A stretch of DNA of 64,000 bases, from NCBI GenBank assembly GCA_903895855.1, contig CAITVN010000070.1:25198-89197 (forward strand), read 5' to 3'. A model generated the notes under the pieces. It did no database searches, was not told the DNA's origin, and was given only the letters and a program-made list of their open reading frames with translations. The translations under genes and the position numbers were made by a program. Positions 1-8,901 of this stretch are shown here, in pieces. The stretch comes from Oligoflexia bacterium. GTDB lineage: Bacteria > Bdellovibrionota > UBA1018. Each line of letters begins with the position of its first letter. Positions within the stretch are counted from its first letter, which is position 1.

Positions 1-1525
1 GCTCACCTTTCTCAGGCAGAATGCACACGGCTGGCAGAGGGATTCCAAGAACTTTCAGCTCTTCTGCTGGCGTGGCCACTCCACAAGAAAGAGTTCCCGA
101 ATCCGAAGAACCGGGGGCGCGCGAAGCAGGCTTGCAATTTGATGAATGGATCGAGCAGGCCACTTCGGTTCCGTTTCCGGGATCACAACTGAGATCTCGA
201 GGTTGGCAACCGGCCGATCGCAACCTCTTGTACAGAGCGTCTTCGCACTGTGATGCCAATTCGATACCCGTCTCTCGCGTACAACGAGCCGTCATTACGT
301 TTGACTCACTCGCCGCACACCAAGGCCCAGGAGCCTCAAGCTTTTTGCATCCCATCAGCAACCGCACCTCTGGATTATTCATCAAAAGATTGATTCGAAA
401 TTCTCTGGGAGGATGACTCGAATCATCTTTGAGAGGACCATACTTAATGAGCTTTATAGCATCAGCGTTGTCTCCACAAAACATTCTGGCCGACTGACTC
501 AAGGCCATTGCTCGTTTTTCTTTTGGCAACGTTCTTAGGTGTTCAACTAGAGATTCGGTTCCCCCCAAGTCTGATATCAACTCCCAAGAATGAGTTTCAG
601 CTTCTTGGGGGCTCCTCCGCAATTTCTTGCTGAGGTACTGACGAGTCGCTTTAAGATCTTTTACCTGCCCTTTGGCGTTCTTCATCATGAGCTCAACTTG
701 AACGATTTCTAGCGCATGGTCACCCGGTGCCGCCTTTAGTTCGTTCATTTTTTTTTCTAGTCTAGCCTGGGCGGGATCACCCAGCTCTTCAATCACATGA
801 TCGATCTTCTCAAAATTATTTGCGTAATTATTTTGGATACACGAAACAAATTTTTCATACCGAGCAAATTGGGGTTCCCCAGGACCAGCGTCTACCCCAT
901 GAGTGAGTTCGTGGGCCACCACGATCTCCATCGAATCGAGCCCACCGCTATTCAAGACATTTAAAAGATAGCCCGGACAAAGCGTCATGACATTGCGATC
1001 ATCAGCGTAGTAAGCTTGAAAAGTGAGACCATCAACACCGCAATCCTCAAAAAAACTCTCGGCCTCGGCTTCGTTTGTAGGAAAAAAAGAAACTTTTGCA
1101 CTCTTCGTTCGCTTTGCCAATGCCTGATTAGATTTCGGCCCTGAACTATGCGCAGAAGACCCCATTTTTCCAGCAATGAGATCAGTTGCGACTCGCTCTT
1201 TAATGCTCTCAATTTTGGCCTGAATTGCCGACCTCGGAATTCCATTTTTCTCGAAGTGATCTAATAACAGTGTATAAACTGTTTTAACGTATTCTTTATA
1301 CTCCTTGACTGCCGACCGAGAAACTCCATGCTTTGAATAAATGGTTTTCAAGCCCTTCGCCCCCAAAACCTTCGACGCTTCGTCCCGTATCGTTTCTTCA
1401 GTGACAGGCGCTGATGATTTAGGCGCTGAACAAATCGTTTTGGCTGGCTCCTCGCACAGGTCAGAAGCCATCACGTGGCCGGTACCAAACATCAACAACA
1501 GGGTAATCGAAATAAAAAAGCTCAT
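1..1525 (-). CDS. Secreted zinc-metallopeptidase-like protein (HELTH), C-terminus cut by window edge
   Basis: An open frame runs from ATG 1525 through the left edge, giving about 508 residues without a stop. It starts with a hydrophobic signal peptide (MSFFISITLLLMFGTG) and so is probably exported. Near residue 200 it carries VVAHELTHG, an HExxH zinc-binding and catalytic motif, with cysteines after it that could form disulfides. The middle is charged and helical, with phrases such as ARLEKKMNELKAA. The start overlaps the stop of the upstream gene by ATGA, so the two are translationally coupled. I do not recognise the family; the metallopeptidase call rests on the motif and export signal. Confidence 0.7.
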   Translation of the reverse strand, partial: MSFFISITLLLMFGTGHVMASDLCEEPAKTICSAPKSSAPVTEETIRDEASKVLGAKGLKTIYSKHGVSRSAVKEYKEYVKTVYTLLLDHFEKNGIPRSAIQAKIESIKERVATDLIAGKMGSSAHSSGPKSNQALAKRTKSAKVSFFPTNEAEAESFFEDCGVDGLTFQAYYADDRNVMTLCPGYLLNVLNSGGLDSMEIVVAHELTHGVDAGPGEPQFARYEKFVSCIQNNYANNFEKIDHVIEELGDPAQARLEKKMNELKAAPGDHALEIVQVELMMKNAKGQVKDLKATRQYLSKKLRRSPQEAETHSWELISDLGGTESLVEHLRTLPKEKRAMALSQSARMFCGDNADAIKLIKYGPLKDDSSHPPREFRINLLMNNPEVRLLMGCKKLEAPGPWCAASESNVMTARCTRETGIELASQCEDALYKRLRSAGCQPRDLSCDPGNGTEVACSIHSSNCKPASRAPGSSDSGTLSCGVATPAEELKVLGIPLPAVCILPEKGE

Positions 1526-1974
1526 TTTTCAAATCCACCCACAAGTCTTCCTTCAATCCACATCAGCGACTGAAGAAGTTCTTGTTTCTTAGCTGGATCT
1601 TTTGAAGTACCCATTCCTTCAAGCTTTTTTCCTTGAAAACTGAGCAACCAATGCAAGCGAGAGTGAGACTCTTGGTCACTACCGGCAAACGGCGAAAGCA
1701 GGTCGAAACTCTTTTTCAAAAACTCATCGGCCTCAACCACGTTAACCTCACGAACCTTCTCGGTCGAAGCTCCATTGAAGCGATAAATTTTACAAACGGC
1801 CTGCTGGTTGCTCTTAATTTCATTTTCGGCGCATCGAAGCGATAAAATTTGAGTTGAATCAACCCCACCCACGCTCGACTCTCGGGTCAATCGAATCTCA
1901 GAATCTGTGAAAGCCACTGTGGGTAGAAAAAAAACAAAAAAAGCCCATTTCATAGAAATTTTGTGCAGTTTCAT
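1522..1974 (-). CDS. Small exported protein of unknown function, coupled to the metallopeptidase
   Basis: 150 residues if started at ATG 1974 (MKLHKISMKWAFFVFFLP), which puts a clean signal peptide at the N-terminus. The frame stays open to 2067, but the extra residues look non-coding. The mature part has two cysteines (LRCAENE, AVCKIYRF) and no motif I recognise. A sentence-like segment near residues 95-135 (SRLHWLLSFQGKK) suggests a compact fold. It ends in ATGA overlap with the HELTH protein, so the two probably act together in the periplasm or outside the cell. Function unknown. Confidence 0.65.
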   Translation of the reverse strand: MKLHKISMKWAFFVFFLPTVAFTDSEIRLTRESSVGGVDSTQILSLRCAENEIKSNQQAVCKIYRFNGASTEKVREVNVVEADEFLKKSFDLLSPFAGSDQESHSRLHWLLSFQGKKLEGMGTSKDPAKKQELLQSLMWIEGRLVGGFEK

Positions 1975-2186
1975 GAACAAACGAGCCCCCTTCTCTAAGA
2001 GAGTGTGAAGAAGAATACCCTCAAGTGTCAAGGATCGAGTCGGGCATGAAGTGGTCGACGACCACATGGGGTCGCGCTATCGCATTCCAGCCTTGGTTAC
2101 CGGCCTCGCACCAGTCAAGAGTAGCGACCCAGACGTAAAGGCTCCTTTAGAGGGTGATACGATATTATGGCCAAAATGAGGGATTG

Positions 2187-2291
2187 TTGAATCAATAAAG
2201 TGGTGAGTCATGATGGATTCGAACCATCGACCCTCACATTAAAAGTGTGATGCTCTACCGACTGAGCTAATGACTCACTTTATTGATTCAA
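2187..2291 (-). repeat. 14-bp inverted repeat embracing the tRNA-Lys gene
   Basis: TTGAATCAATAAAG at 2187-2200 is the exact reverse complement of 2278-2291. The copies sit immediately outside the tRNA, so the precursor leader and trailer could pair and lengthen the acceptor stem by about 14 bp. Confidence 0.8.
2201..2276 (-). tRNA. tRNA-Lys (anticodon UUU)
   Basis: Read on the minus strand, the 76-nt gene folds as a standard cloverleaf. The acceptor stem is GAGTCAT with ATGACTC, the D arm is GCTC/GAGC, the anticodon stem is TCACA/TGTGA around loop CTTTTAA (anticodon TTT), and the T arm is GATGG-TTCGAAT-CCATC. The discriminator is A and the CCA end is encoded. No other tRNA lies nearby. Confidence 0.97.
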
Positions 2292-2465
2292 TTGAGGTTT
2301 CTTCCGTTATCAAACGAACGCGCCTGATGCAATCAGAAAAATCAAATTAGACGATTCAGCCGAAGAAAATCACCCGCCCCTCGCTACCGAAGAGGCAAGC
2401 GAACACTTTAGCCCCTAATTTTTGAGTTGAGAAACCCTACAGACTCAAGGCATTGTCCACGCTCA

Positions 2466-3149
2466 ATGATCGAAATGAAAGACCTCGGCGTCATCGGATT
2501 TCTAATTTTTCTTGAAGGCATCTTGTCAATTGATAATGCCATTGCTCTGGCTTTGCTGGCCAAAGATCTGCCCCCCAAACTTCAAAAACGCGCGCTTACT
2601 TATGGCTTAGTTGGCGCTGTCGGTTTTCGGTTCATTTCTCTATTTTTTATCACTCGTCTCATGCAGTTTGCCTGGGTAAAAATACTGGGCGGCGCCTACC
2701 TCTTGTTTATCGCGCTCAAATTCTTCTATGAAAAACTCAAACACATCTCAAAAGGCACCGAGGCACACGAGAAAAAGGTAAACCACTCTTTCTGGAAAAC
2801 AGTCATCTTGATTGAACTCACTGACATTGCTTTTGCGGTTGACTCTATTCTAGCGGCTGTTGCCGTTACCCAAAAACTGGCCGTCGTATTTATCGGCGGA
2901 ATTCTGGGCATCATTATGATGCGCGTAGCCGCAGCAGCGTTCATCAAGCTACTCGAGCGTTTTCCAAATCTCGAAATGACCGCCTATTTGCTCATCACTA
3001 CGATCGGCTCAAAGTTGTTCATTCAAGGCCTAGATATTCCGGGTATTGATTTTCACACAATCTCAAATCCAGCTTTCTGGATATTCTGGCTGTCTTCAAT
3101 CGCTTCAATTGGCTACGGCCTCGCCAACAAAAGACCATCAAAAACTTAG
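2466..3149 (+). CDS. TerC/YkoY-family integral membrane protein
   Basis: 227 residues from ATG 2466; an upstream in-frame codon at 2427 adds a sequence that does not look like protein. It is mostly transmembrane helix. The two signature acidic motifs of the TerC family are present: EGILSIDNAIAL near residue 15 and ELTDIAFAVDSILAA near residue 120, with acidic residues inside the membrane. Family members have been linked to metal ion (often manganese) efflux or metal loading of secreted enzymes and to tellurite resistance; which applies here cannot be told. It stands alone and converges with the GNAT-like gene, 37 bp away. Confidence 0.88.
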   Translation: MIEMKDLGVIGFLIFLEGILSIDNAIALALLAKDLPPKLQKRALTYGLVGAVGFRFISLFFITRLMQFAWVKILGGAYLLFIALKFFYEKLKHISKGTEAHEKKVNHSFWKTVILIELTDIAFAVDSILAAVAVTQKLAVVFIGGILGIIMMRVAAAAFIKLLERFPNLEMTAYLLITTIGSKLFIQGLDIPGIDFHTISNPAFWIFWLSSIASIGYGLANKRPSKT

Positions 3150-3186
3150 CCAACTCCTACCTACTGACCGTAACTACCCAGTATCG

Positions 3187-4368
3187 CTAAACAAGCTGCG
3201 GAACAGTCTGCGCGACCGGTTTTTCATAAATGCGCCAACGCCGATAAAGCGGTGCGCCCAAATCTTGCCATGGCTTATTCATCTCGACATTGTCTTCAAG
3301 AATCCAACTGGCATCGCCGCCCACAATTCCATATTCCCGAGCACGCCTGAACGCCTCATGGGTAAAGAGCGCAAAAATGCCTGAACCTCGAAACTCAGGC
3401 TTAACTCCCAAAGTGACGACTCGAACGGTTTTCAAGAAACGCCTGCCCAATAAGAGAGTGAGTAGTCCAAACGGAAAAAGTCTGCCCGACGGAATGCGCT
3501 TTAACAGGTGATTGATGTCCGGAAGGCAAAGCATAAACCCTGCGGGCTTGCCATCAACCTCGGCAATCAAAGCAAAACGCGGATCGAGAATCAACTTCAT
3601 GTCTTTCGCCATGTGAATGAATTCATCACGCAACATCGGCACGAAACCCCAATTTTTCTCCCAAGCACTTTGATAAAGACCGAAACAAATCTCAACTTCA
3701 CTATCAAACTTTTTGAGGTCCAATTCGCGAAATTTGAATTGTGAATTTTTTTGCAGATTCTCAACGTGAGATTTCACGCGCGGCGGCAGTGCTGCTTGCT
3801 TGTCTACGGCAATGTAGTAAGCCACGAGATCTTTCACACCAACCAGACCGCACTTTTCATGCAATTCTTGGTAATACTTTGGATTCCAAGTAGTCATGAC
3901 AGTAGGATGCTGCGACTGACCGCGCACGAGAAGCCCACATTCATGGTTAATCGATGGATTCATGGGCCCACGCATCGCAGTCAAACCACGACTGGCACAC
4001 CACTCTGAGGCGACTCGAAAAAGCTCACTCGCGGTTTGCTCATTATTTTCACACTCAAAAAATCCGTAAAAGCCCACCTTTTCATTGTGAAACTCATTGT
4101 TAGTTTCACTCTCGATGGCGGCAATTCTACCCACAGCTTGACCGCCTCGATAGGCAATGTAGAGCTGAAGTTTTGCCCGCCGATAGAACGGATTTTTCTT
4201 AACATCAAGAGCGTCTAAGACCCCAAGTCGAAGCGGAGGCACCCATTGGGGGTACGTTTTTTGATCACAAATTTTCCAGAGAACATCAATGAATTCATTG
4301 AGATCACGTTTCGAATCGTTTCTGAGAGCCCTAACTTCTACCTTTGAAACACCCACCTCGATTGTCAT
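3187..4368 (-). CDS. GNAT-like N-acetyltransferase, two-domain
   Basis: 393 residues. The C-terminal half holds a GNAT-type core: a beta strand VRVVTLGVKPEFRGSGIFAL matching the acetyl-CoA pyrophosphate loop (R/Q-x-x-G-x-G/A), then a helix and the C-terminal DASWILEDN strand. The N-terminal half (residues 10-180) has a second, divergent GNAT-like pattern with QLYIAYRGGQAVGRIAAI. Similar long proteins are common in Bdellovibrio-like and myxobacterial genomes and usually lack an assigned substrate. Start ATG 4368 is followed at once by a plausible fold. Single gene, convergent with TerC. Confidence 0.75.
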   Translation of the reverse strand: MTIEVGVSKVEVRALRNDSKRDLNEFIDVLWKICDQKTYPQWVPPLRLGVLDALDVKKNPFYRRAKLQLYIAYRGGQAVGRIAAIESETNNEFHNEKVGFYGFFECENNEQTASELFRVASEWCASRGLTAMRGPMNPSINHECGLLVRGQSQHPTVMTTWNPKYYQELHEKCGLVGVKDLVAYYIAVDKQAALPPRVKSHVENLQKNSQFKFRELDLKKFDSEVEICFGLYQSAWEKNWGFVPMLRDEFIHMAKDMKLILDPRFALIAEVDGKPAGFMLCLPDINHLLKRIPSGRLFPFGLLTLLLGRRFLKTVRVVTLGVKPEFRGSGIFALFTHEAFRRAREYGIVGGDASWILEDNVEMNKPWQDLGAPLYRRWRIYEKPVAQTVPQLV

Positions 4369-4428
4369 AGTGTCATTTTCTTAGCAAGAAACTCAAGTTT
4401 CGCCAAGAAATTGCCGATAGGTCATTGT

Positions 4429-4800
4429 ATGGACAGAAATAATAGTCTCGATGCCATCGCAAGACTTCAAAAATACAATGAATCGACCAATGAACTGCTA
4501 AGGCAGTACGACTTGAACGCCGGCTCACCTAGAGGGTCTGAGTCTTCTCAGTATTACTGGCTGGGATTTCTTTGTGGAATGGGAGGCGCCATCTTTTTTG
4601 CGCTCGCCTCGCACAATCAAACCCCTAATCTAGCTCAAAAGGGCCAGCCGGCATTCGAATCAACTTCATCAAGTCGAACGATTGATCGACTACCGGCAAA
4701 TGAATGGCCGTCGAACGATTGGGCAAAAACCACCGGTGACCAATCGAAACCCGACAGTTTTGAAAATCGTGGTTTTGAATTCAGGCAGTACCGAGAATAA
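4429..4800 (+). CDS. Small single-pass membrane protein, unknown function
   Basis: 123 residues from ATG 4429 (MDRNNSLDAIARLQ); an in-frame ATG at 4411 is possible. A hydrophilic N-terminus of about 45 residues is followed by one transmembrane segment (YYWLGFLCGMGGAIFFALAS) and a polar, Ser/Asn-rich tail. I recognise no family. It is divergent from the GNAT-like gene and converges with the response regulator, 42 bp downstream. The composition looks like coding sequence, but existence of the gene is not certain. Confidence 0.5.
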   Translation: MDRNNSLDAIARLQKYNESTNELLRQYDLNAGSPRGSESSQYYWLGFLCGMGGAIFFALASHNQTPNLAQKGQPAFESTSSSRTIDRLPANEWPSNDWAKTTGDQSKPDSFENRGFEFRQYRE

Positions 4801-4842
4801 CCGCCGCCAAACTGCGCACGTTGCCTCTCAAAAGAGTCACAC

Positions 4843-5241
4843 TCAAAGATTCAGCAAGTACTTAATCTTCTGTTCCAGGATCGAAATATTAAATGGTTTC
4901 ACAATATAATCACTAGCTCCGTATGAGACCGCTTGATCTAGGTACTTCTGTCCGGCCAATGATGTACATAAGAGAAACGGAATGACCTTTGTGGGTCCGA
5001 ACCCACGGGCTGCTCGTAACAGTTCACCACCGGTCATCCCCGGCATGTCCCAATCGGCAATGACTAAAGTAAAACCGCGCTCGGCTGGGTTCAAATAAGA
5101 CGATTTCAGCATTTCCCACGCGATTTCACCGTCTTCCGCCTCATCTACAGTGGCAAGACCAATTTTTTCGAGCATGTCGCGAAGAATCATTCTCACGGCG
5201 GGCATGTCGTCGGCGATAAGAACTCTCAAATCCTTACTCAT
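4843..5241 (-). CDS. Single-domain response regulator (CheY-like)
   Basis: 132 residues made of one receiver domain and nothing else. The acidic pair is D11-D12 in LIADDMP, the phospho-acceptor is D63 in VIADWDMPG, the switch Thr/Ser is in LLCTSLAG, and the conserved lysine is in YIVKPF. The ADWDMPGMTG box is close to chemotaxis CheY. With no output domain, it must act by binding a partner. It is divergent from the CHASE2 cyclase, with the two starts only 46 bp apart, so they share a promoter region and perhaps control. Confidence 0.92.
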   Translation of the reverse strand: MSKDLRVLIADDMPAVRMILRDMLEKIGLATVDEAEDGEIAWEMLKSSYLNPAERGFTLVIADWDMPGMTGGELLRAARGFGPTKVIPFLLCTSLAGQKYLDQAVSYGASDYIVKPFNISILEQKIKYLLNL

Positions 5242-5287
5242 CTTCTTAAGATTTTACCCCAGGTTCCGTTACGTGAATAGAGAACTT

Positions 5288-7636
5288 ATGAAAAAGAAAC
5301 TATGGATTCTTCAGCTACCTATTATCGCCGCGGCTACGTATGGCTTTCTCATCGTACACTGGGGCAGCCAAGGTCTCTTAGAAAGCCCCTTTTCGAGGAA
5401 CTGGCTTTTTCCAAAACTCAGGTCATTGCAGGGCAAGGTGACCGACCTAAAATTTAATGTGCGTGGTCCAGAAACTCCAAAAAATCGAGTGGTTATCGTT
5501 GAAATCGACAGCCCTTCACTTGAAGCTTTCGGGCGTTGGCCCTGGCACCGTGACAAGACCGCCTACCTTATCGATCGCATTCACCAGGCCGGGGCAAAGG
5601 TCATTGGCCTAGATATGGTGTTCTCAGAACCCGACAAAAGAGTGTCTGAAGAGCTCAGAGGCATCTTACAAGAACATAAACTTGATCAGTTTATTCCTGA
5701 CCTAGAAACCGACAATCAATTGGCGACGGTGATTAAATCTACGAAGAATAATGTGGTTCTCGGTTGGACAAGTGAAAACAGCTGTATTCCCGCACTCGAC
5801 AATGGTGACGAATGTCCAATCAGCGACAAAACAAGAGTTTCTGAATTGCCTGAAGAGCTCGATCGTTTCAGCTATGAGCAATTTGTGGGTCCCACGATTT
5901 TTGACCAAACCAAAGCACACCTCATAACGAATCTCAATTTTATCGCCAATATTCCGCTGTTCTCGAAAGAAGCGTTGCACGCCGGCTACTTCAATACTTG
6001 GCAAGACAACGATGGCATCACGAGGCGAACAAACTTAGTGACGACCGCTCAAAACCAAGCGTTTCCTTCACTAGCCCTTGCGATGGCAAAAGTCGGTCTC
6101 AACGAAAAACTCGAACTCGAACGCACCGCTGAAAACAAAGTCGCAAAAATTCGATTCACTGGATCCGGAAAAATCATTGAAACCACCGAACTGGGAGCGA
6201 TGGAGATCAACTTTCGTGGCCCTGGCTACACTTTTCAATATGTCAGCGCACTCGATGTGATGGAAGACAGCAAAGAATACACCGTATCAAAGGGGCGAGC
6301 TCTCGCTTCTGTGCCGCGCCTTGAAGGCCTGACCATCTTAAAAGATGCTTACGTGCTCGTCGGATTGAGCGCACTCGGTGCCTTTGACATGCGAGCATTT
6401 CCGTTTGACTCAAATGTTCCAGGAGTCGAAGGACACGCCAATATTTTAGACAACCTTTTAGCAGGTGATTGGTTACTCGGCGAATCGAAATCAGCGCCTG
6501 AGTGGATCTTGCTCATTCTCATGACAATCGGAGCGATTTTTTTCGCGCTGGCCATCAGCCGGCTCGAATCGGTGCCGGCCCTACTCGTTTTTGTCTTCGT
6601 CATGAGCGGCTTCACGTTCGGTGACTTCTACGTTCTTTTTAGCAAATTCAAAATAAACTGGAACACCAGTTTACTTTACATTGAACTGACCAGCATGTTT
6701 GTGTTCACACTCGCGATGAAATATGTACTTGAAGAGAGAAATAAAAAATTCATTCGCGGTGCCTTTTCTAAGTACGTGGCTCCTGACATTGTCGATTCAA
6801 TTTTGAAAGATCCGACGAAATTGACCGTGGGTGGAGAGCGCCGAGACCTGACCATCATGTTCTCTGACATTCGTAGTTTCACAACATTTTCTGAGAAAAT
6901 GGATGCCAAAAGACTCTCGACCTTCTTAAACGACTATCTGGGCATCATGACTGACATTGTTTTTGATAACAAAGGCACACTCGATAAATACATTGGTGAT
7001 GCGGTCATGGCATTTTGGGGTGCGCCACTCATTCAACCCGAACACGCTATGAACTCTTGCTTGGCCGCAATCAAAATGCAACAAACGCTCAAGGCCAACC
7101 ACGCGCGATACCTGAAAGAATACGACGTCGACGTCTCAGTGGGTGTGGGCATCAATTCTGGCTCGGTGAGTGTGGGCAACATGGGGTCTGACCGAATTTT
7201 TGAATACACAGTCATCGGTGATCACGTGAACTTAGCGTCTCGGTTAGAAGGTCTCACCAAGGCTTACTATGCTTCAATTCTCACCACGCGGTTTACTCTC
7301 GACGCCATCAAGGCGGTTAATCTAACGCCACCAGCGTATCGCGTGCTTGATTTCGTCAAAGTCAAAGGCAAGAAAATCGCCGTCGAGCTCATTCACATTC
7401 TTGACTACCCATTGAACGAATCCACTGTTGGCCAATTTGAAAAAGCGAGACGCTTTTACCTCGAACAAAACTGGGACACTGCCATTACTGAGTTTAAAAA
7501 AGCGGCTGAGTTACACTTTGCCGAAACCGGACTCGCCGACGGCTGCGCCCAAATGTACATCGAGCGTTGCGCAGAGTTCAAAGCTAATCCACCAGCTAAA
7601 GACTGGGATGGAAGTTGGGAGATGCATTCTAAATGA
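5288..7636 (+). CDS. CHASE2-domain class III adenylate cyclase
   Basis: 782 residues from ATG 5288 (MKKKLWILQLPIIAA). Order: N-terminal membrane anchor; an extracytoplasmic CHASE2 sensor over about residues 40-390, including VVIVEIDSPSLEAFGRWPW; three membrane helices at about 405-490; then a catalytic domain from about 520. The cyclase has both metal-binding aspartates (IMFSDIRSFT and KYIGDAVMAFWGAP); the Lys before YIGD fits ATP rather than GTP as substrate. It should convert ATP to cAMP in response to an outside signal. Its stop overlaps the start of the cyclic-nucleotide-binding gene (ATGA, 7633-7636). Confidence 0.92.
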   Translation: MKKKLWILQLPIIAAATYGFLIVHWGSQGLLESPFSRNWLFPKLRSLQGKVTDLKFNVRGPETPKNRVVIVEIDSPSLEAFGRWPWHRDKTAYLIDRIHQAGAKVIGLDMVFSEPDKRVSEELRGILQEHKLDQFIPDLETDNQLATVIKSTKNNVVLGWTSENSCIPALDNGDECPISDKTRVSELPEELDRFSYEQFVGPTIFDQTKAHLITNLNFIANIPLFSKEALHAGYFNTWQDNDGITRRTNLVTTAQNQAFPSLALAMAKVGLNEKLELERTAENKVAKIRFTGSGKIIETTELGAMEINFRGPGYTFQYVSALDVMEDSKEYTVSKGRALASVPRLEGLTILKDAYVLVGLSALGAFDMRAFPFDSNVPGVEGHANILDNLLAGDWLLGESKSAPEWILLILMTIGAIFFALAISRLESVPALLVFVFVMSGFTFGDFYVLFSKFKINWNTSLLYIELTSMFVFTLAMKYVLEERNKKFIRGAFSKYVAPDIVDSILKDPTKLTVGGERRDLTIMFSDIRSFTTFSEKMDAKRLSTFLNDYLGIMTDIVFDNKGTLDKYIGDAVMAFWGAPLIQPEHAMNSCLAAIKMQQTLKANHARYLKEYDVDVSVGVGINSGSVSVGNMGSDRIFEYTVIGDHVNLASRLEGLTKAYYASILTTRFTLDAIKAVNLTPPAYRVLDFVKVKGKKIAVELIHILDYPLNESTVGQFEKARRFYLEQNWDTAITEFKKAAELHFAETGLADGCAQMYIERCAEFKANPPAKDWDGSWEMHSK

Positions 7637-8769
7637 GTTCACCACAACCAGCAAAACCTCTTCAAGCGGTGCCCAAGTCGCCAGCAGCTAGCGCTGCTGG
7701 GGCGGCTAGCCCCACACCTCAAGCCACTCTCTTGCCCCAAACCAGGAAACTAAAAAAAGGTGAACTCATTTTTAGTGAGGGTGATACTTCGCGAGCCATG
7801 TACTTCATCAAATCAGGCATGATTCGAGTCTTCAAAAAGAAGGCCGAATCCTGCATTGAAATCGACACCCTTCGTGCAGGCTCAGTTCTCGGTGAGCTAG
7901 CGTTTCTCGATGGCAACCCACGTTCAGCATCGGCCGAAGCACTCACTGAAGGCGAGCTCGTCGAAGTCACTGGCCCGGCTTTTCAGGGCACGATGGATAA
8001 ACTGCCTGACTGGCTCAAAATATTGATGAAAACGATTGTTGGTAGACTCAGGGCTGCCAGCACCAGAATTCGCCAGCTAGAAAATGCTCAAACCTCAATG
8101 TCATACGCAGATAAAGACGGAGCGCGCGAGCTGCAATACGTCTTTCTCACTCCGTCTGATGTGCTAAAAGGCTCAAGCGCGCTCATTTTGGTCGCCGCAA
8201 AAAATGGCTCGCAATCGGGCAATCAAGTCGAGATCAAAGAGTCGCTGTACCATCGCTATGGCAATCAAATCATGAATGTACCGGTGGCGAAGCTCACTGC
8301 GCTGTTAGATGTCTTCAACCAATGTGGCATCACGATTGCTGGTGGTGAAGACGGCAAAATTCTGGTCTCGAATCTCGCACTGTTAGAGCAGTTTGTCGCC
8401 TACTATAACGATCAAAATTTACTTGAACCCTCAAAGAGGCAAAATCTATCACCGCGTGGTTTTGTCGTCACTGCAACGATTGCGAAGTATTTGCACAACT
8501 ACACCCTCAACGCTGAAACTGGGGTGGCAACAGTGAACGTAGGAGAAATCTTAAAGAAAGAAACGGTGCTAACCAAAAAAGAACCCTTTCGTGGTGACGA
8601 GTTCGAAGAACTAGTCAAACTCAATGTAGCGACCGCACTCAAAGCGACTTCAACCGAACTCATTGAAACCCAAATCAAGTCGAGTGCGTTCATGCATTTT
8701 TTTAGAATGCATAAGGTCATGCATAGTATTTTGGACGTCAATAATCAGAAAGCGAGCAATCGAAAGTAG
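7633..8769 (+). CDS. Cyclic-nucleotide-binding protein with unidentified C-terminal region
   Basis: 378 residues. An Ala/Pro-rich linker (residues 1-35) precedes a cNMP-binding domain at about 38-150. Its phosphate-binding cassette is recognisable as GSVLGELAFLDGNPRSASAEA, where the Glu contacts ribose and the Arg the cyclic phosphate. Residues 160-378 are mixed alpha/beta with no helix-turn-helix that I can see, so it is not an obvious CRP-type transcription factor. Translational coupling to the cyclase makes it the likely direct cAMP effector. The output of the C-terminal part is unknown. Confidence 0.88.
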   Translation: MSSPQPAKPLQAVPKSPAASAAGAASPTPQATLLPQTRKLKKGELIFSEGDTSRAMYFIKSGMIRVFKKKAESCIEIDTLRAGSVLGELAFLDGNPRSASAEALTEGELVEVTGPAFQGTMDKLPDWLKILMKTIVGRLRAASTRIRQLENAQTSMSYADKDGARELQYVFLTPSDVLKGSSALILVAAKNGSQSGNQVEIKESLYHRYGNQIMNVPVAKLTALLDVFNQCGITIAGGEDGKILVSNLALLEQFVAYYNDQNLLEPSKRQNLSPRGFVVTATIAKYLHNYTLNAETGVATVNVGEILKKETVLTKKEPFRGDEFEELVKLNVATALKATSTELIETQIKSSAFMHFFRMHKVMHSILDVNNQKASNRK

Positions 8770-8847
8770 GGGCGGGGCAATTTCTGCCGCACCCACCATT
8801 GCCCGCTACTGGGCACCTTTAGGCCGATTGGAATTGGCAGTAAATCC

Positions 8848-8853
8848 TATAAT
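8848..8853 (+). promoter_or_regulatory. Possible -10 hexamer upstream of secreted protein
   Basis: TATAAT lies inside an A/T-rich run 49 bp before the ATG at 8902. Upstream, only a weak TTGGAA (8828-8833) could act as a -35, at poor spacing. AAAGGAG at 8884-8890 is the ribosome binding site for the next gene. Confidence 0.35.
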
Positions 8854-8901
8854 ATATATAGTTATTGTTTATTAAACCACCATAAAGGAGCCCCCCCCTC
8901 G

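Noticed and set aside
21..416. Plus-strand 131-residue frame at the left edge
   Set aside because: It is the antisense shadow of the HELTH metallopeptidase frame, which is open through the whole stretch with a signal peptide and a catalytic motif.
7669..7710. GCTAGC-rich inverted repeat (AGCTAGCGCTGCT...) in the cNMP-binding gene
   Set aside because: It codes for the Ala/Ser/Pro linker in frame; short GC-rich hairpins are expected in such a sequence.
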